Source: Ehretia macrophylla (Eukaryota > Streptophyta > Magnoliopsida > Boraginales > Ehretiaceae). Taken from it: a stretch of DNA of 64,000 nt. The notes beneath the pieces were generated by a model that did not search any database, had not been told where the DNA came from, and was given only the letters and a program-made list of their open reading frames with translations. The stretch is taken from contig CM075770.1 of NCBI GenBank assembly GCA_037974665.1, positions 61,515,850 to 61,579,849 on the forward strand, written 5' to 3'. Every line of letters begins with the position of its first letter. The first letter of the stretch is position 1. This document shows, one piece after another, positions 11,445-21,495 of this stretch. The translations under genes were made by a program, and so were the position numbers.

Positions 11445-12408
11445 GTAGCGTCGAGAAACACGGGCAGCGTCGGGCTTACCGTGCTCCCTCGACTACCATG
11501 GTGCCTATTCCCTTTCTCGCTGAGGCATACTCACTACCCCAGAGGCGTGGTTCACCTGCTGGGCATGGACCTACCTCGGGAGAAAGGGTCGTAGGATCAG
11601 GATACATCCGGAGTATCCCAATTGTTGGTTCTTGGGGTTTGCCGGCATGTTCGTGATGCTCATGGTTCGTGGCTCGTGAGTGAAGACTTGGAAGTGGAAC
11701 CGTATCCTTTTTAAAAGTGATTAATTGCTTGGTTTATTATCTTGTTGGTTTATGTGGCTTATATATGTTTCCTTGTGCTTGCATATCATATTGCACGTTG
11801 GTATGTTGCATCACCTCCTTCGCTGAGCAACATTGTTGTTCACTCCTCATTTGAATGTTTCAGGAGAAGCTGAGGTGAATCCCCAGCTGTTAGAAGTAGA
11901 AGAAGAAGAAGAAGTTCACGTAGATCAGAATCCGTGACTTTGTGTGCTAAGGTGGATCCTATGTGCAACTTGTGTGAAGTTCATGTTAAATATTGTATTT
12001 TGAGACCTTGGGGTCTTGTGTATATATTTAGTTGTTTTAGTCTTGAATGTTAGAGAAAGATGATGGATTGTAATAATGGATTCTAGACTTTATTTTCTCT
12101 TGCATGCTTGGAGTGTTGTTGTCTTACCCATGAAACTTAAAATTATATAGTATCTAACTACTTATGGCTAAAATCAACTTATCTCGCATGCTTGTGTGCT
12201 TAAGTAGATTGTTGTTGTTCCAAGGCTCGAATGGCCTTGTGATTTTGTTTTGGCTTTTGAGATATTAGAAGATAAGTTGTTGTTTATAGTTCAAATGTCT
12301 TGGGTGACTATTTGCAGGTAACCGTTTTGTCCTTGGTACAGAGGAGACTTTATCCGAGTGACGGGTCCGAGTCTGACTTTAGCGTGACGTTGGGTTCGGG
12401 GCGTTACA
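11445..12408 (+). repeat. Element A 3' LTR, second part
   Basis: Resumes at the duplicated target (gtagc, 11445-11449) with the A module, continues through the acceptor (CAG at 11861-11863) and acidic mini-ORF (11864-11937), and ends GGGGCGTTACA at 12408. Target duplication cctaa follows. Confidence 0.93.
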
Positions 12409-13250
12409 CCTAAAGCATCTATTAGGAGTGTTGAATCAAGCTAATACGTGCAATTACACAAAACCCTAGAAAAACGTCACTATTCACCTCATAAATCAAA
12501 CTAACGATTCTAACTATTTAAAAGGCGAAACAATGGCTCAAATATGTTCTCTAGCACTCATATACAAGGTATAATAGCATATATAAGCAATACAACAACA
12601 TTTGGACACATTTTCAACAAATCAAGAAATTGACAACTATTTTAAAATGCGAAAATAAGCCATGAAATCCCTCACCAATGCGCGTAGGAGCACCTAGGAA
12701 GCTTGCACACACCCTAAACCACTTGCTCTAGGCTTGGCTTGGCTTGGTTTGAAGGCTTGAAGAGCAAAAATTACCTTTTTCCCTCACCTTAAAGCTCTCG
12801 GCCCTTGCACAGTAATTTCTGCACTATTTTTTTCTTTTGTTTTGTGTTTTAATGAGCTTAGGTGAATTATATAAGGTTAAGTTGAGGTAGGGTCAAGTTT
12901 GGGTATTTAAAAGGTCACTAGAATGTGCGTTATTAACTTAAAAATGAGCATAAGGTGAAAAGTAATGTTAGTTATTTAAATCTCTAAGTTTATTACGTAA
13001 CACTATTCACTTAACTACTAAAAATATTTTCTAAATGAGCTCTCCTATCGCCTCTAGCTCAATTGCTCATTTTTCCCACTCCTCTAACAATTAATGTGAT
13101 TTAATAAAAATGCTAATTCACTAATATAATATAGTTTGAAAACGGGATGAATAGTAGCTAAAGAATACAGTTTATAAAGCACAGAAGGAATTGCGCAAAC
13201 AATGGATGCAGCAGTTAATGAATGTACGGCTAAAAATCTCGGGCGTCCCA
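12409..13250 (-). repeat. Element B 3' LTR, inner part
   Basis: Matches the B 5' LTR from about 20651 to 21495; the LTR start on the minus strand reads TGGGACGCCC (5' copy TGTGATGCCC). The candidate donor is conserved (GT at 12675-12674, minus strand). Element A interrupts it at 12408. The LTR is non-coding. Confidence 0.92.
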
Positions 13251-13286
13251 TCCTCTCCCCCTTAATCTAATTGAGTCCACGCAATT
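13251..13286 (-). other. Polypurine tract and pre-PPT hairpin, element B
   Basis: On the minus strand, AATTGCG-tgga-CTCAATT (13286-13269; one mismatched pair) is followed by a purine tract ending in aagggggagagga directly against the 3' LTR. It has the same arrangement and spacing as elements A, D, E and F. Confidence 0.8.
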
Positions 13287-13604
13287 CTTAAATGAATCGG
13301 CGAATAACTTTGGATAGTGTTCCCGCATCTGATCCTCTCTCTCCCATATAGCATCTTCTAACCCGTGATGATCCCACAAGACTTTAACCATCGGAATGCA
13401 TTTTAGTCCTCAGCTCCTGAACTTTCTGATCAACAATTCGAAGAGGTTTCTCTGTGTACGTCAAAGTCTCACTGATCTCTAAAAGCTCGGGCTCAAGAAT
13501 ATGAGAGGGATCTGGTTGATACTTCCGAAGCATAGAAACATGGAAGACATATGAATTCTGCCCAGGCTAGGAGGCAAAGCTAGTCGATAAGCCAAATCAC
13601 CAAT

Positions 13605-13823
13605 TGTAACGACCCGATCACCATTCCTACAGGGGGCGTACGAGTCAATACTACCAGTATATTGTCCGCTTTGAGCAAGCCCCGAAGGGAACCAATACTC
13701 TCACGGTTTTGTTCTCCACGTGGTCTCCCACGTGAAAAGGCCTATTGGCTGATACAAGGACTTGAACCTTTATAACCAGCTGTCCCACTTCCTAATTTTT
13801 CGATGTGGGATTGTGTTACCACA
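13605..13823 (-). repeat. TRIM LTR copy 1 (3' LTR)
   Basis: 219 bp, directly after the polypurine tract on the minus strand. It contains two perfect CACGTG boxes, 13717-13722 and 13729-13734. Confidence 0.92.
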
Positions 13824-13905
13824 CTCCACCCCCCTTAAGAGGCACGCGCCCTCGCGGGCTAACGTCACAACACCGGGTTCGCACCCAGTAGGCTCTGATA
13901 CCATT
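13824..13905 (-). other. TRIM interior: PBS and PPT only
   Basis: 82 bases. Minus-strand TGGTATCAGAGCC (within 13904-13891) lies three bases after the LTR end, and a purine tract TTAAGGGGGGTGGAG (13838-13824) abuts the next LTR. The GC-rich middle holds no reading frame worth calling. Confidence 0.9.
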
Positions 13906-14124
13906 TGTAACGACCCGATCACCATTCCCACAGGGGGCGCACGAGCCGATACTACCACAATATTGTCCGCTTTGAGCAAGCCATGAAGGGAACCAATACT
14001 CTCACGGTTTTGTTCTCCACGTGGTCTCCCACGTGAAAAGTGCTCCTGGCTATTACAAGGACTTGAACCTTTATAACCAGCTGTACCACTTCCTAATTTT
14101 TCGCTGTGGGATTGTGTTACCACA
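13906..14124 (-). repeat. TRIM LTR copy 2
   Basis: 219 bp, near identical to copies 1 and 3, with CACGTG at 14018-14023 and 14030-14035. It acts as the 5' LTR of the basic 520-bp TRIM. Confidence 0.92.
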
Positions 14125-14130
14125 CTGATT

Positions 14131-14349
14131 TGTAACGACCCGATCACCATTCCCACAGGGGGCGCACGAGCCGATACTACCACAATATTTTCCGCTTTGA
14201 GCAAGCCCCGAAGAGAACCAATACTCTCACGGTTTTGTTCCTCACGTGGTCTCCCACGTGAAAAGCGCTCCTGGCTGTTACAAGGACTTGAACCTTTATA
14301 ACCAGCTATACCACTTCCTAATTTTTCGATGTGGGATTGTGTTACCACA
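14131..14349 (-). repeat. TRIM LTR copy 3 (extra, outer)
   Basis: 219 bp, separated from copy 2 by ctgatt only; CACGTG at 14243-14248 and 14255-14260. Because the target duplication lies outside this copy, it was part of the inserted unit or arose by recombination within it. Confidence 0.92.
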
Positions 14350-14354
14350 CCAAT

Positions 14355-15563
14355 GGTTTCAGTTATCTCAAATGGTCCCATATAACGAGGACTGAGTTTA
14401 CCTCCTTTACCATGCCGAATCAAACCTTTACGAGGAGAAATTTTCAGAAATACTCGATCCCTAACGGCAAATTTGAGATCACGCCGGCGTCTATCTGCAT
14501 AACTCTTTTGCCGACTCTGTGCTGTAAACATTCTTTTTCTGATAAGCTAAACATTATCAATCATTCTGTTCATCTCTGGCAATAAAGTAGGATCAATAGA
14601 TTTTGACTCTCCAACTTCATCCCAATATAAAGGAGATCTGCATTTCCGCCCATACAAAGCCTCATACGGTGCCATACCGATAGTAGCTTGATAACTATTG
14701 TTATAAGCAAATTCTGCAAGAGGTAAGTATTTCTCCTAACTCTTACCGAAGTCCAAGATGCACGCTCGGAGCATATCCTCAAGTATTAAGATAGTTCTTT
14801 CAGATTGTCCGTCAGTTTGAGGATGATGAGAAGTACTGAAATTCAATGTCGTGCCCAAAGCTTTCTGAATCTTCTGCCAAAACTGAGATGTGAATCTGGG
14901 ATCTTTATCTGACACAATACTCTTAGGAATTCTATGAAGTCTAACAATATTCTCAACATTAATTTCAGCCAATCGATCCAGAGATTCAGTCTTCTTTGTA
15001 GCAATAAAATGAGAGGTTTTGGTCAATCTATCCACAACAACCCAGACTGAATCATGTCCTCTCGAAGACCGCGGTAAATCTAACACGAAATCTATGGTAA
15101 TGTGGTCCCATTTCCAAATAGGAATGGCCAACGACTGCAACAACCCTGCCAGTCTCTGATGTTCAGCTTTAACTTTCTGACATGTAAGACATTTAGCAAC
15201 ATAGTCAGTAATCTCTCTCTTTATGTTGTTCCACCAGTAGTTCTGTTTCAGATCTCTGTATATCTTGGTACTGCCTGGATGGATAGTATACTTAGAATTA
15301 TGAGCCTCTGCAAGAATTTCTTTCTTTAAAGCTGGCTCAGAAGGAATGCAAATTCTACCTTTGAATTTAAGAAGACCATCATCATGCAGTTTGAAATCTG
15401 ACTCTCCCCCTTTTGAATTGTCTAAGACCTTCATCAACTGCGGGTCAGCCTGTTGAGCTTCTCGAATCCTGGATAATAATAGAGATTGAACATGCAAACT
15501 TGCAAATTGAACACCAGAATATGAAATGTTAGGCCTCCATAAACATAATTCCTCCATGAACTC
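14355..15563 (-). pseudogene. pol: Element B integrase fragment
   Basis: Zinc-binding HHCC region (H...[12 protein letters not shown]), then the DDE core: TIDFVLDLP, VSDKDPRFTSQFW and [16 protein letters not shown], so all three acidic positions are present. TAG near 14736 interrupts it. Downstream lies the [24 protein letters not shown] landmark, cut by the TRIM at 14350. The chromodomain resumes at 13599-13270 on the other side of the TRIM. Confidence 0.9.
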
Positions 15564-16388
15564 CTAATTTTTGATGATTAGACTAGCAACTGTAGCCTTT
15601 CGGCTTAAGGCATCAGCAACAATATTAGCCTTACATGGCAGATAATTGATAGTACAATTATAATCCTCAAGCAACTCCAACCAACGCATCTGCCTCATAT
15701 TCAACTCTTTCTGAGAAAAGAGATATTTCAGACTCTTGTGATCAGTAAAGATTTCAAATTTACTACCCCAAAGATAATGACGCCATTTCTTTAACGCAAA
15801 GATGATAGCTGCAAGCTCGAGATCATGCGTCGGGTAATTAAGTTCATAAGGTTTCAGTTTTCTGGAAGCATAAGCAATAACTCTCCCATTCTGCATCAAT
15901 ACACAGCCCAAACCTTCCTTAGAAGCATCACTATAGATTACCAGATTATCGGTACCCTCAGGTAGAGCAAGAATAGGAGCCGTGGTTAATCTCTTCTTTA
16001 ATTCCTGGAAGCTAGCCTCACATTTCTCATTCCAGTCAAATATAGTCTTCTTCCGAGTGAGTTGAGTCAAAGGTCCAGCAATTTTAGAGAAATCCTTGAC
16101 AAACCTTCTGTAATAACCCGCTAAACCCAGAAAATTGCGAATTTCTATAACAGTCTCCGACCGTTTCCATGCCATGACAACCTCAATCTTTACTATATCA
16201 ACGGAAATTCTATCATGAGAAATAATGTGGCCCAGAAAGGTGACTTGTCTTAACCAGAACTCACACTTACTGAATTTCGCAAATAACCGATGCTCCTGAA
16301 GAGTCTGCAGTACAATCCTGAGATGCTGTTCATGTTCTGCCTCAGATTTAGAATAGACAAGAATATCATCAATGAAAATAACTACAAA
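15564..16388 (-). pseudogene. pol: Element B RT palm/thumb and RNase H fragment
   Basis: Continuous frame from just after the TAG at 16389. It holds the catalytic [12 protein letters not shown], the WKR-SETV and [11 protein letters not shown] thumb segment, and an RNase H with [33 protein letters not shown] and VADALSRK, so the four acidic positions are present. The first ATG is only at 16175, but homology shows the frame begins earlier. It ends at a TAG at 15564. Confidence 0.9.
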
Positions 16389-17396
16389 CTAATCCAGATA
16401 GGGGCGGAATAGTCTCTGCATCAAATCCATAAATGCGGCAGGAGCGTTAGTTAACCCAAACGGCAGAACAACAAACTCATAATGACCATACCGAGTTCTG
16501 AAAGCAGTTTTGGGAACATCATCAGACTTAATCCTTAACTGATAATAGCCCTGCCTCAGATCGAATTTAGAAAATACCCTGTCACCTTGCAACTGATCAA
16601 ATAATTCCTCAATAAAAGGCAATGGATATTTGTTTTTGATAGTTATCTGATTAAGACCCCGATAATCAATGCATAGCCAAAGAGATCCATCTTTCTTTTT
16701 AACAAATAAGACCGGTGCACCCCAAGGTGAAGAACTCGGCTGAATAAATCCCTTCTCAAGTAAACCCTGCAACTGAATTTTCAATTCTTGCAACTCAGGT
16801 GGAGCCATTCTGTATGAAGTTCTAGAGATTGGCGTAGCCCCTGGTAATAAGTCGATCACAAACTCTATCTCTCTATCAGGTGGTAAACCAGGTAACTCCT
16901 CAGGAAACATCCCCGGGAACTCTCTCACGATAGGTACATCATTTAGTTTCAATTGATCACCAGGTTGATTAATCAAGTAAGCAAAGTAAGCCTCACAACC
17001 CTTACCTAACATTTTTAATGCTTTAACAAAAGATATGATAGGAGTCCTCGTAGATTTTCTACTACCAACTATTTTAAGTACGGGCTGGTCGGGCATTTCT
17101 AGTTTCACAATCTTCTTTCTATAATCAAGCTGGGCATAATATTTACTTAACCAGTCCATCCCCAATATAATTTCAAAGTCGCGGAAAGGTAGAATAATTA
17201 AATTGGCCAGGAAAACACGACCTTGAATATAAATATTACATGCCTTGTAGATAGATTTAGTAACAAACTTTGGCCCCATAGGAGTGTAAACCACAATATC
17301 ATGCAACAGTTTATCATGTTTCAACTTAGCATTTTGTGCACAAATAGGTGTAATAAATGAATGCGAAGCCCTGGAATCAATTAAAACTTTAACTGA
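16389..17396 (-). pseudogene. pol: Element B protease and RT fingers/palm fragment
   Basis: A stop at 17397-17399 cuts the upstream frame. The downstream segment carries the protease motif with a Gly-to-Arg change (D-S-R-A), the [10 protein letters not shown] protease landmark, the RT entry region ([20 protein letters not shown]), the first catalytic Asp in [13 protein letters not shown], and [12 protein letters not shown]. The frame ends at a TAG at 16389, just before FIDD. Confidence 0.9.
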
Positions 17397-17539
17397 TTAA
17401 TCATTAAGAAGAAAAGTGCCTTCTACTACAGCGGTCGTATCCGGAAGCTCCTCAGCATCTAAGGCAAATACTCGGGCCTGACCCCGCGGTACTGGTGCTG
17501 CAGTTGAACCCCTGGTCTGATTGCCCTGACCAGATGTCT

Positions 17540-18692
17540 GACCCCTGGTATTCTTGAATTTCTGGCAGTCTCTAACCCTGTGTTGATCACTGCCGCATCC
17601 GGTACATCGGCCCAATCTTTTCCAACAATTCTCCTTTGTATGACCCTGGCGTTGACAAAAGCTGCACTGCTGGTGACGTCTTGCAACAGTGCCTCCCGAA
17701 GGAGCTCTGTAAGTAGAGGTAGATGGACTACCCTGCTGAGAACGAACTACTACTGGTCGAGTCTGCCCCTGACTCTGACTCTAGACTGGTCGCGACTGAA
17801 TCTGAACAGGCCCTGTATAACTCTGTGTCTGTCTCGGCTGTGGACTCTGCCCAACTGGAAAAGTCTGCCCCTGACTCAGAGACTGAAACTGCCGCTTACT
17901 CGATTGACTAGTCTCTGCCACCACGTCTGCCTAGCGTTTTTCATACCTCGAGGCAGCTTTGACCACTGCAGCATAGTTAGGGTAATCATTCGCAGACAGA
18001 CTTAGCATAATATCATTCCTCAGTCCTATAATGAACCTCTGCATCTTTATATCCTCAGGTTGCACCAAAGCCGGCACATAGCGGGAAAGCCTAGTAAAAG
18101 CAGCCTCATATTGCTCCACTGACATACTCCCCTGTTTCAAAGCTATGAACTTTGCCTGATACCTCTCACGGGCAACCACAGAGATATATTTATCTCAAAA
18201 TTCTCGAACGAAATCAGCCCACGAATGTTGAACCGCCTCAGCTTCCCATTTCTCATTAATAGTACGCCACCACTCCTCGGCGTCACCCTCCAGCAGAAAT
18301 GTAGCATAAGTAATCTTTCTCTTATCACTGCACTCTAGAATTGCAGCCACCCTTTCAAATTTCCTCAACCATAATTCGGCCTTCATATCATCAGGTTCAC
18401 CAAAGAAGTTGTAGGCCCCGTGATATAAAAATCGGTCATACAAATTAGCTCCAGCAGTACCACTACCCTCGGCTCTGAAGGCCTGATTACCCCTAGGAGC
18501 CCTTATCTGACCCTGCTGAGTTACAAACTGTGCAATAGTATTCATTGCAGTAGCCATAGTAGCCAGAATCTATGCAGTGCTGGGTTCTGGTCCCTGCGGT
18601 GGTGCATTCTCTGCTACTCCTTCACCCTCTCCCGGTACACCCTGCCTAGGAGCTTCCTCCGGCTCTCTCCCTAGTCTGTCCCTTCTTCTCAT
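17540..18692 (-). pseudogene. gag: Element B Gag region with CCHC knuckles
   Basis: Gag precursor (capsid-like and nucleocapsid), which packages element RNA in the cytoplasm. Visible: the WLRKFERVAA and EEWWRTINEKW signatures of the retrotransposon-gag family, a Gln/Ser-rich linker (about 17700-17930), and a CTGCGSDQHRVRDC knuckle (near 17570-17615). A stop replaces Gln near 18570, another replaces Arg near 18195, and a third lies near 17935, so only fragments remain open. Confidence 0.88.
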
Positions 18693-19040
18693 CTCAAAAG
18701 CAAGAATGCAAAGTATTATGACAGACATTTATATAAATTACAGGTAAAGCACATAAGAAGAAGTTCAAATAAATTCACATAAGTCACATATTACATTAGG
18801 AGAATATTCACATACAAGAGATTCATAGTCACTTAATCATGCTTGACATTCTAGACTTCTCACTTCCAACCATTAACTCTTAGAGACCTTTCGCATTCCA
18901 TTATCATGCTAGCATGTTCCTTTCTAATTCAAATTCCACTTAGGCAAATCAAAGGACCACAAATTCATACAATCACAAGGTCACATAACAGATCTCTACC
19001 CACAGACCGAGAAATTTAACCCGGCTTCATGCAATCTATA

Positions 19041-19052
19041 GCTCTGATACCA
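19041..19052 (-). other. Primer-binding site, element B
   Basis: Minus-strand TGGTATCAGAGC, seven bases inside the 5' LTR end (19060). The leader between it and the gag start (18693-19040) is AT-rich and featureless. Confidence 0.92.
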
Positions 19053-19059
19053 CCTAAAA

Positions 19060-21495
19060 TGTAACGCCCCGACCCAACCCCAAGCTAAAGGTTAAGTCCG
19101 GACCCGACACACGCACATAGTCTCCCCTGTACCGTGGATATTCTGAAAACCTGTAAACACTTAAATAAAGCCTCAACAAGATAAGACAAGCTTTTCATAA
19201 CTAAACAACAAAGGTTCAAGGCCATCTGATCCTTGAAGCATACAATAGTCCCAAACACACAAGTATACTAGTGGCTAGAGTTAGAACATTCACTTCCAAG
19301 CATGCAAGGTAATTAAAGCAGAAACATAAGTTATTACAAGACATAGGCTTCCAAATCTACACCACAACCAACTATCCTTCAACCCTGTACAAGAAGCATA
19401 TACACAGCCCTTAGGCTACAAAACAGAACATAAGATAAACAAATGAGTCTTCCACATAGCAGCAAGAACAAAAACCACCTCAAGCTATCAGGCACAGCAA
19501 CTAAGGTAAAGGATCAGTCTGAACTTCCTCCTCTTCTACTATCACCTCAACTAGCTGGGGATCACCCTCAGCACATCCTGAAACATATATCGAGGTATGA
19601 ACAACCACTGTTGCCCAGTGAGGGATAAAGTCTCTCGGGGCGTGCAATGCAACAAGTAAAACAGTTAAACAACAATAGTAATTAAACAATTTAAGAAGTA
19701 ACAATAGCTTAAATAACCACACATGAAAAAGGATACATTTCACTTAACCCCAACACCAAATCTTCAATCCACGAACACGTTCCACGAACCACAATCACGA
19801 TCACGATAATGATAACGATAAGCTGGCATAATCCCAAATACTCTAGTGGGTATACTCCGGATGTACCCCGATAATCCTACGACCCAACACCCCCTGGCAA
19901 TCTCCGGACCAGGCGAGTGAGGGAATAGAGCACGGAGTTTGAATATCTACTAGCAAGCCCGCTACCACCCAACCGATATTCAACACATCCGCCCCTGACA
20001 CTATGGTTGCACAACCACTATGCAATGCACTTTACAATGGCAAGTTAATATCAATAATATACACAATAACACGTGGGAAGATCAACAAAGTAGGTTGACC
20101 TCGATGTAGTTAGAATAGAAGCAATTTATTCAACAAATAAGCAGTTTTACAAAGGAGTATAAACAAGACAAGCATAGAATCATGCTAAGAGCTCTAAAAC
20201 AACCTGAAGTCCCATTTAAACACTCAAGATGTCGTGCCAAGGTCTTAGAAGCATGGAACAACCGAAATTGCACTTAAACCCATTTGTTTTTCAAACTATT
20301 TCTCTTCCAAACCCCAGTTAATGATTCAATTTTAAAGGAAAACTCTCCCAACTTTCTAACTAACCCTCAAGGAACCCTTTCAACCCTCTAACACATTCAA
20401 ATGCCCGCAATAACCCCGAAAGCCCCAAATTCTCTCTTATAGCTTTATACCACACCTACCTCATCCGGGCTTCAAACAAGGGCTAGCAAAGCTTCTATAG
20501 CACCCAGGTAGCCTAAGAATACTAAAAGTGAAGCCTGAATTCACCCAAATTGGCCTTAACCTCGAAACCCCTTTATTAAAGTCGACTATTTCACGTTTTA
20601 TGTGATTTTAGATCAATTCAAGTGTATGGGGCTATTAGACTATCTTCATTACCACCTAAAGCATCTATTAGGAGTGTTGAATCAAGCTAATACGTGCAAT
20701 TACACAAAACCCTAGAAAAATGTCACTATTCACCTCATAAATCAAACTAACGATTCTAAACGTTTAAAAAGCGAAACAATGTCTCAAATATGTTCTCTAG
20801 CACTCATATACAAGGTATAATAGCAAAGATAAGCAATACAACAACATTTGGTCACATTTTCAACAAATCAAGAAATTGACAACTATTTTAAAATGCGAAA
20901 ATAAGCTGTGAAATCCCTCACCAATGAGCGTAGGAGCACCTAGAAAGCTTGCACACACCCTAAACCACTTGATCTAGGCTTGGCTTGGCTTGGTTTGAAG
21001 GGTTGAAGAGCAAAAATCAACTTTTTCCCTCACTTTGAAGCTCTCGGCCCTTGCACAGTAATTTCTGCACTATTTTTTTCTTTTGTTTTGTGTTTTAATA
21101 AGCTTAGGTGAATTATATAAGGTTAAGTTGAGGTGGGGTCAAGTTCGGGTATTTAAAAGATCACTAGAATGCGCGTTATTAACTTAAAAACGAGCCTAAG
21201 GTGAAAAGTAATGTTAGTTATTTAAATCTCTAAGTTTGTTACTTAACACTATTCACTTAACTACTAAAAACATTTTCTAAGCGAGCTCTCCTATCGCCTC
21301 TAGCTCAATTGCACATTTTTCCACTCCTCTAACAATTAATATAATTTAATAAAAATGCTAATTCACTAATAGAATATAGTTTGAAAATGAGATGAATAGT
21401 AGCTAAAGAAGACAGTTAATAAAGCACAGAAGGAATTGCGCAAACAATGGATGCATCAGTTAATGAATGTACGGCTAAAAATCTCGGGCATCACA
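19060..21495 (-). repeat. Element B 5' LTR (2436 bp)
   Basis: On the minus strand it runs from TGTGATGCCC (21495) to GGGGCGTTACA (19060). Landmarks: candidate splice donor GTGAGG (GT 20921-20920), the palindrome variant GGTTGCACAACC (20005-20016), a GC-rich module (about 19830-20020), candidate acceptor GTTTCAG ending at 19578, and acidic mini-ORF 19577-19501. It adjoins satellite DNA at 21496. Only short chance reading frames are present. Confidence 0.93.
19501..19577 (-). other. Acidic mini-ORF behind candidate acceptor (B 5' LTR)
   Basis: After GTTTCAG, phase 2, then 24 codons to TAG (19503-19501). It reads AEGDPQLVEV, a four-Glu run, then VQTDPLP. It has the same phase, place and pattern as A/E and F although the codons differ, which is why it is noted. 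Confidence 0.42.

Larger units (their letters stand above)
31..12408 (+). mobile_element. Element A: Tekay-like Ty3/gypsy chromovirus, with solo LTR H nested in its 3' LTR
   Basis: Complete forward-strand element inserted in element B's 3' LTR, flanked by a perfect 5-bp duplication (cctaa, 26-30 and 12409-12413). LTRs begin TGTGACACCC and end GGGGCGTTACA. It has a tRNA-Met primer site, a broken gag-pol, a hairpin and polypurine tract, and a 3' LTR interrupted by a 2.45-kb solo LTR. It belongs to the same family as element E: LTR and coding sequences are closely similar throughout. Confidence 0.94.
13605..14349 (-). mobile_element. TRIM with three 219-bp LTRs, inserted in element B pol
   Basis: Three near-identical 219-bp LTRs (13605-13823, 13906-14124, 14131-14349) begin, on the minus strand, TGTGGTAACACAATCCCACA and end GGTCGTTACA. 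Between the first two is an 82-bp interior with a polypurine tract (13824-13838) and a tRNA-Met primer site (13891-13904), both oriented on the minus strand. Between the second and third only six bases remain. The whole unit is flanked by a perfect 5-bp duplication (ccaat, 13600-13604 and 14350-14354), so all three LTRs share one target site. No coding capacity. It resembles the SMART/TRIM class; it does not carry the 5S-like box of Cassandra that I can see. Confidence 0.92.
13270..18692 (-). pseudogene. gag-pol: Element B gag-pol polyprotein, broken and interrupted by a TRIM
   Basis: Start chosen at the ATG at 18692, which opens with Arg residues and REPEEA as in element E. Order: Gag (18692-17540), zinc knuckle, protease, RT, RNase H, integrase, chromodomain (13600-13270). 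In-frame stops are near 18570, 18195, 17935, 17397, 16389, 15564 and 14736. There is a one-base deletion near 13555 in the segment between integrase and chromodomain. Several stops are readable as C-to-T changes (CAG to TAG, CGA to TGA). The protease motif reads D-S-R-A (near 17370): the Gly of the usual D-S/T-G-A is replaced. The RT motif FIDD is intact (near 16360). Confidence 0.92.
1..21495 (-). mobile_element. Element B: Tekay-like Ty3/gypsy chromovirus, left end outside window
   Basis: Reverse-strand LTR retrotransposon inserted in the satellite array. Its 5' LTR (19060-21495) abuts array sequence at 21496, where the first five bases (tatga) should be the target-site duplication; the partner copy lies outside the window. 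Order along the minus strand: 5' LTR, tRNA-Met primer site, gag, protease, RT, RNase H, integrase, chromodomain, polypurine tract, 3' LTR. The 3' LTR is split by element A (31-12408), and the integrase/chromodomain junction is split by a TRIM (13605-14349). Many stop codons and at least one frameshift make it a dead copy. Clade assignment rests on domain order, chromodomain, LTR size and primer type. Confidence 0.93.

Noticed and set aside
13605..14349. Cassandra-type TRIM with a 5S rRNA promoter
   Set aside because: The 219-bp LTRs show no 5S-like internal promoter that I can recognise; tRNA-Met PBS and PPT support only a general TRIM call.
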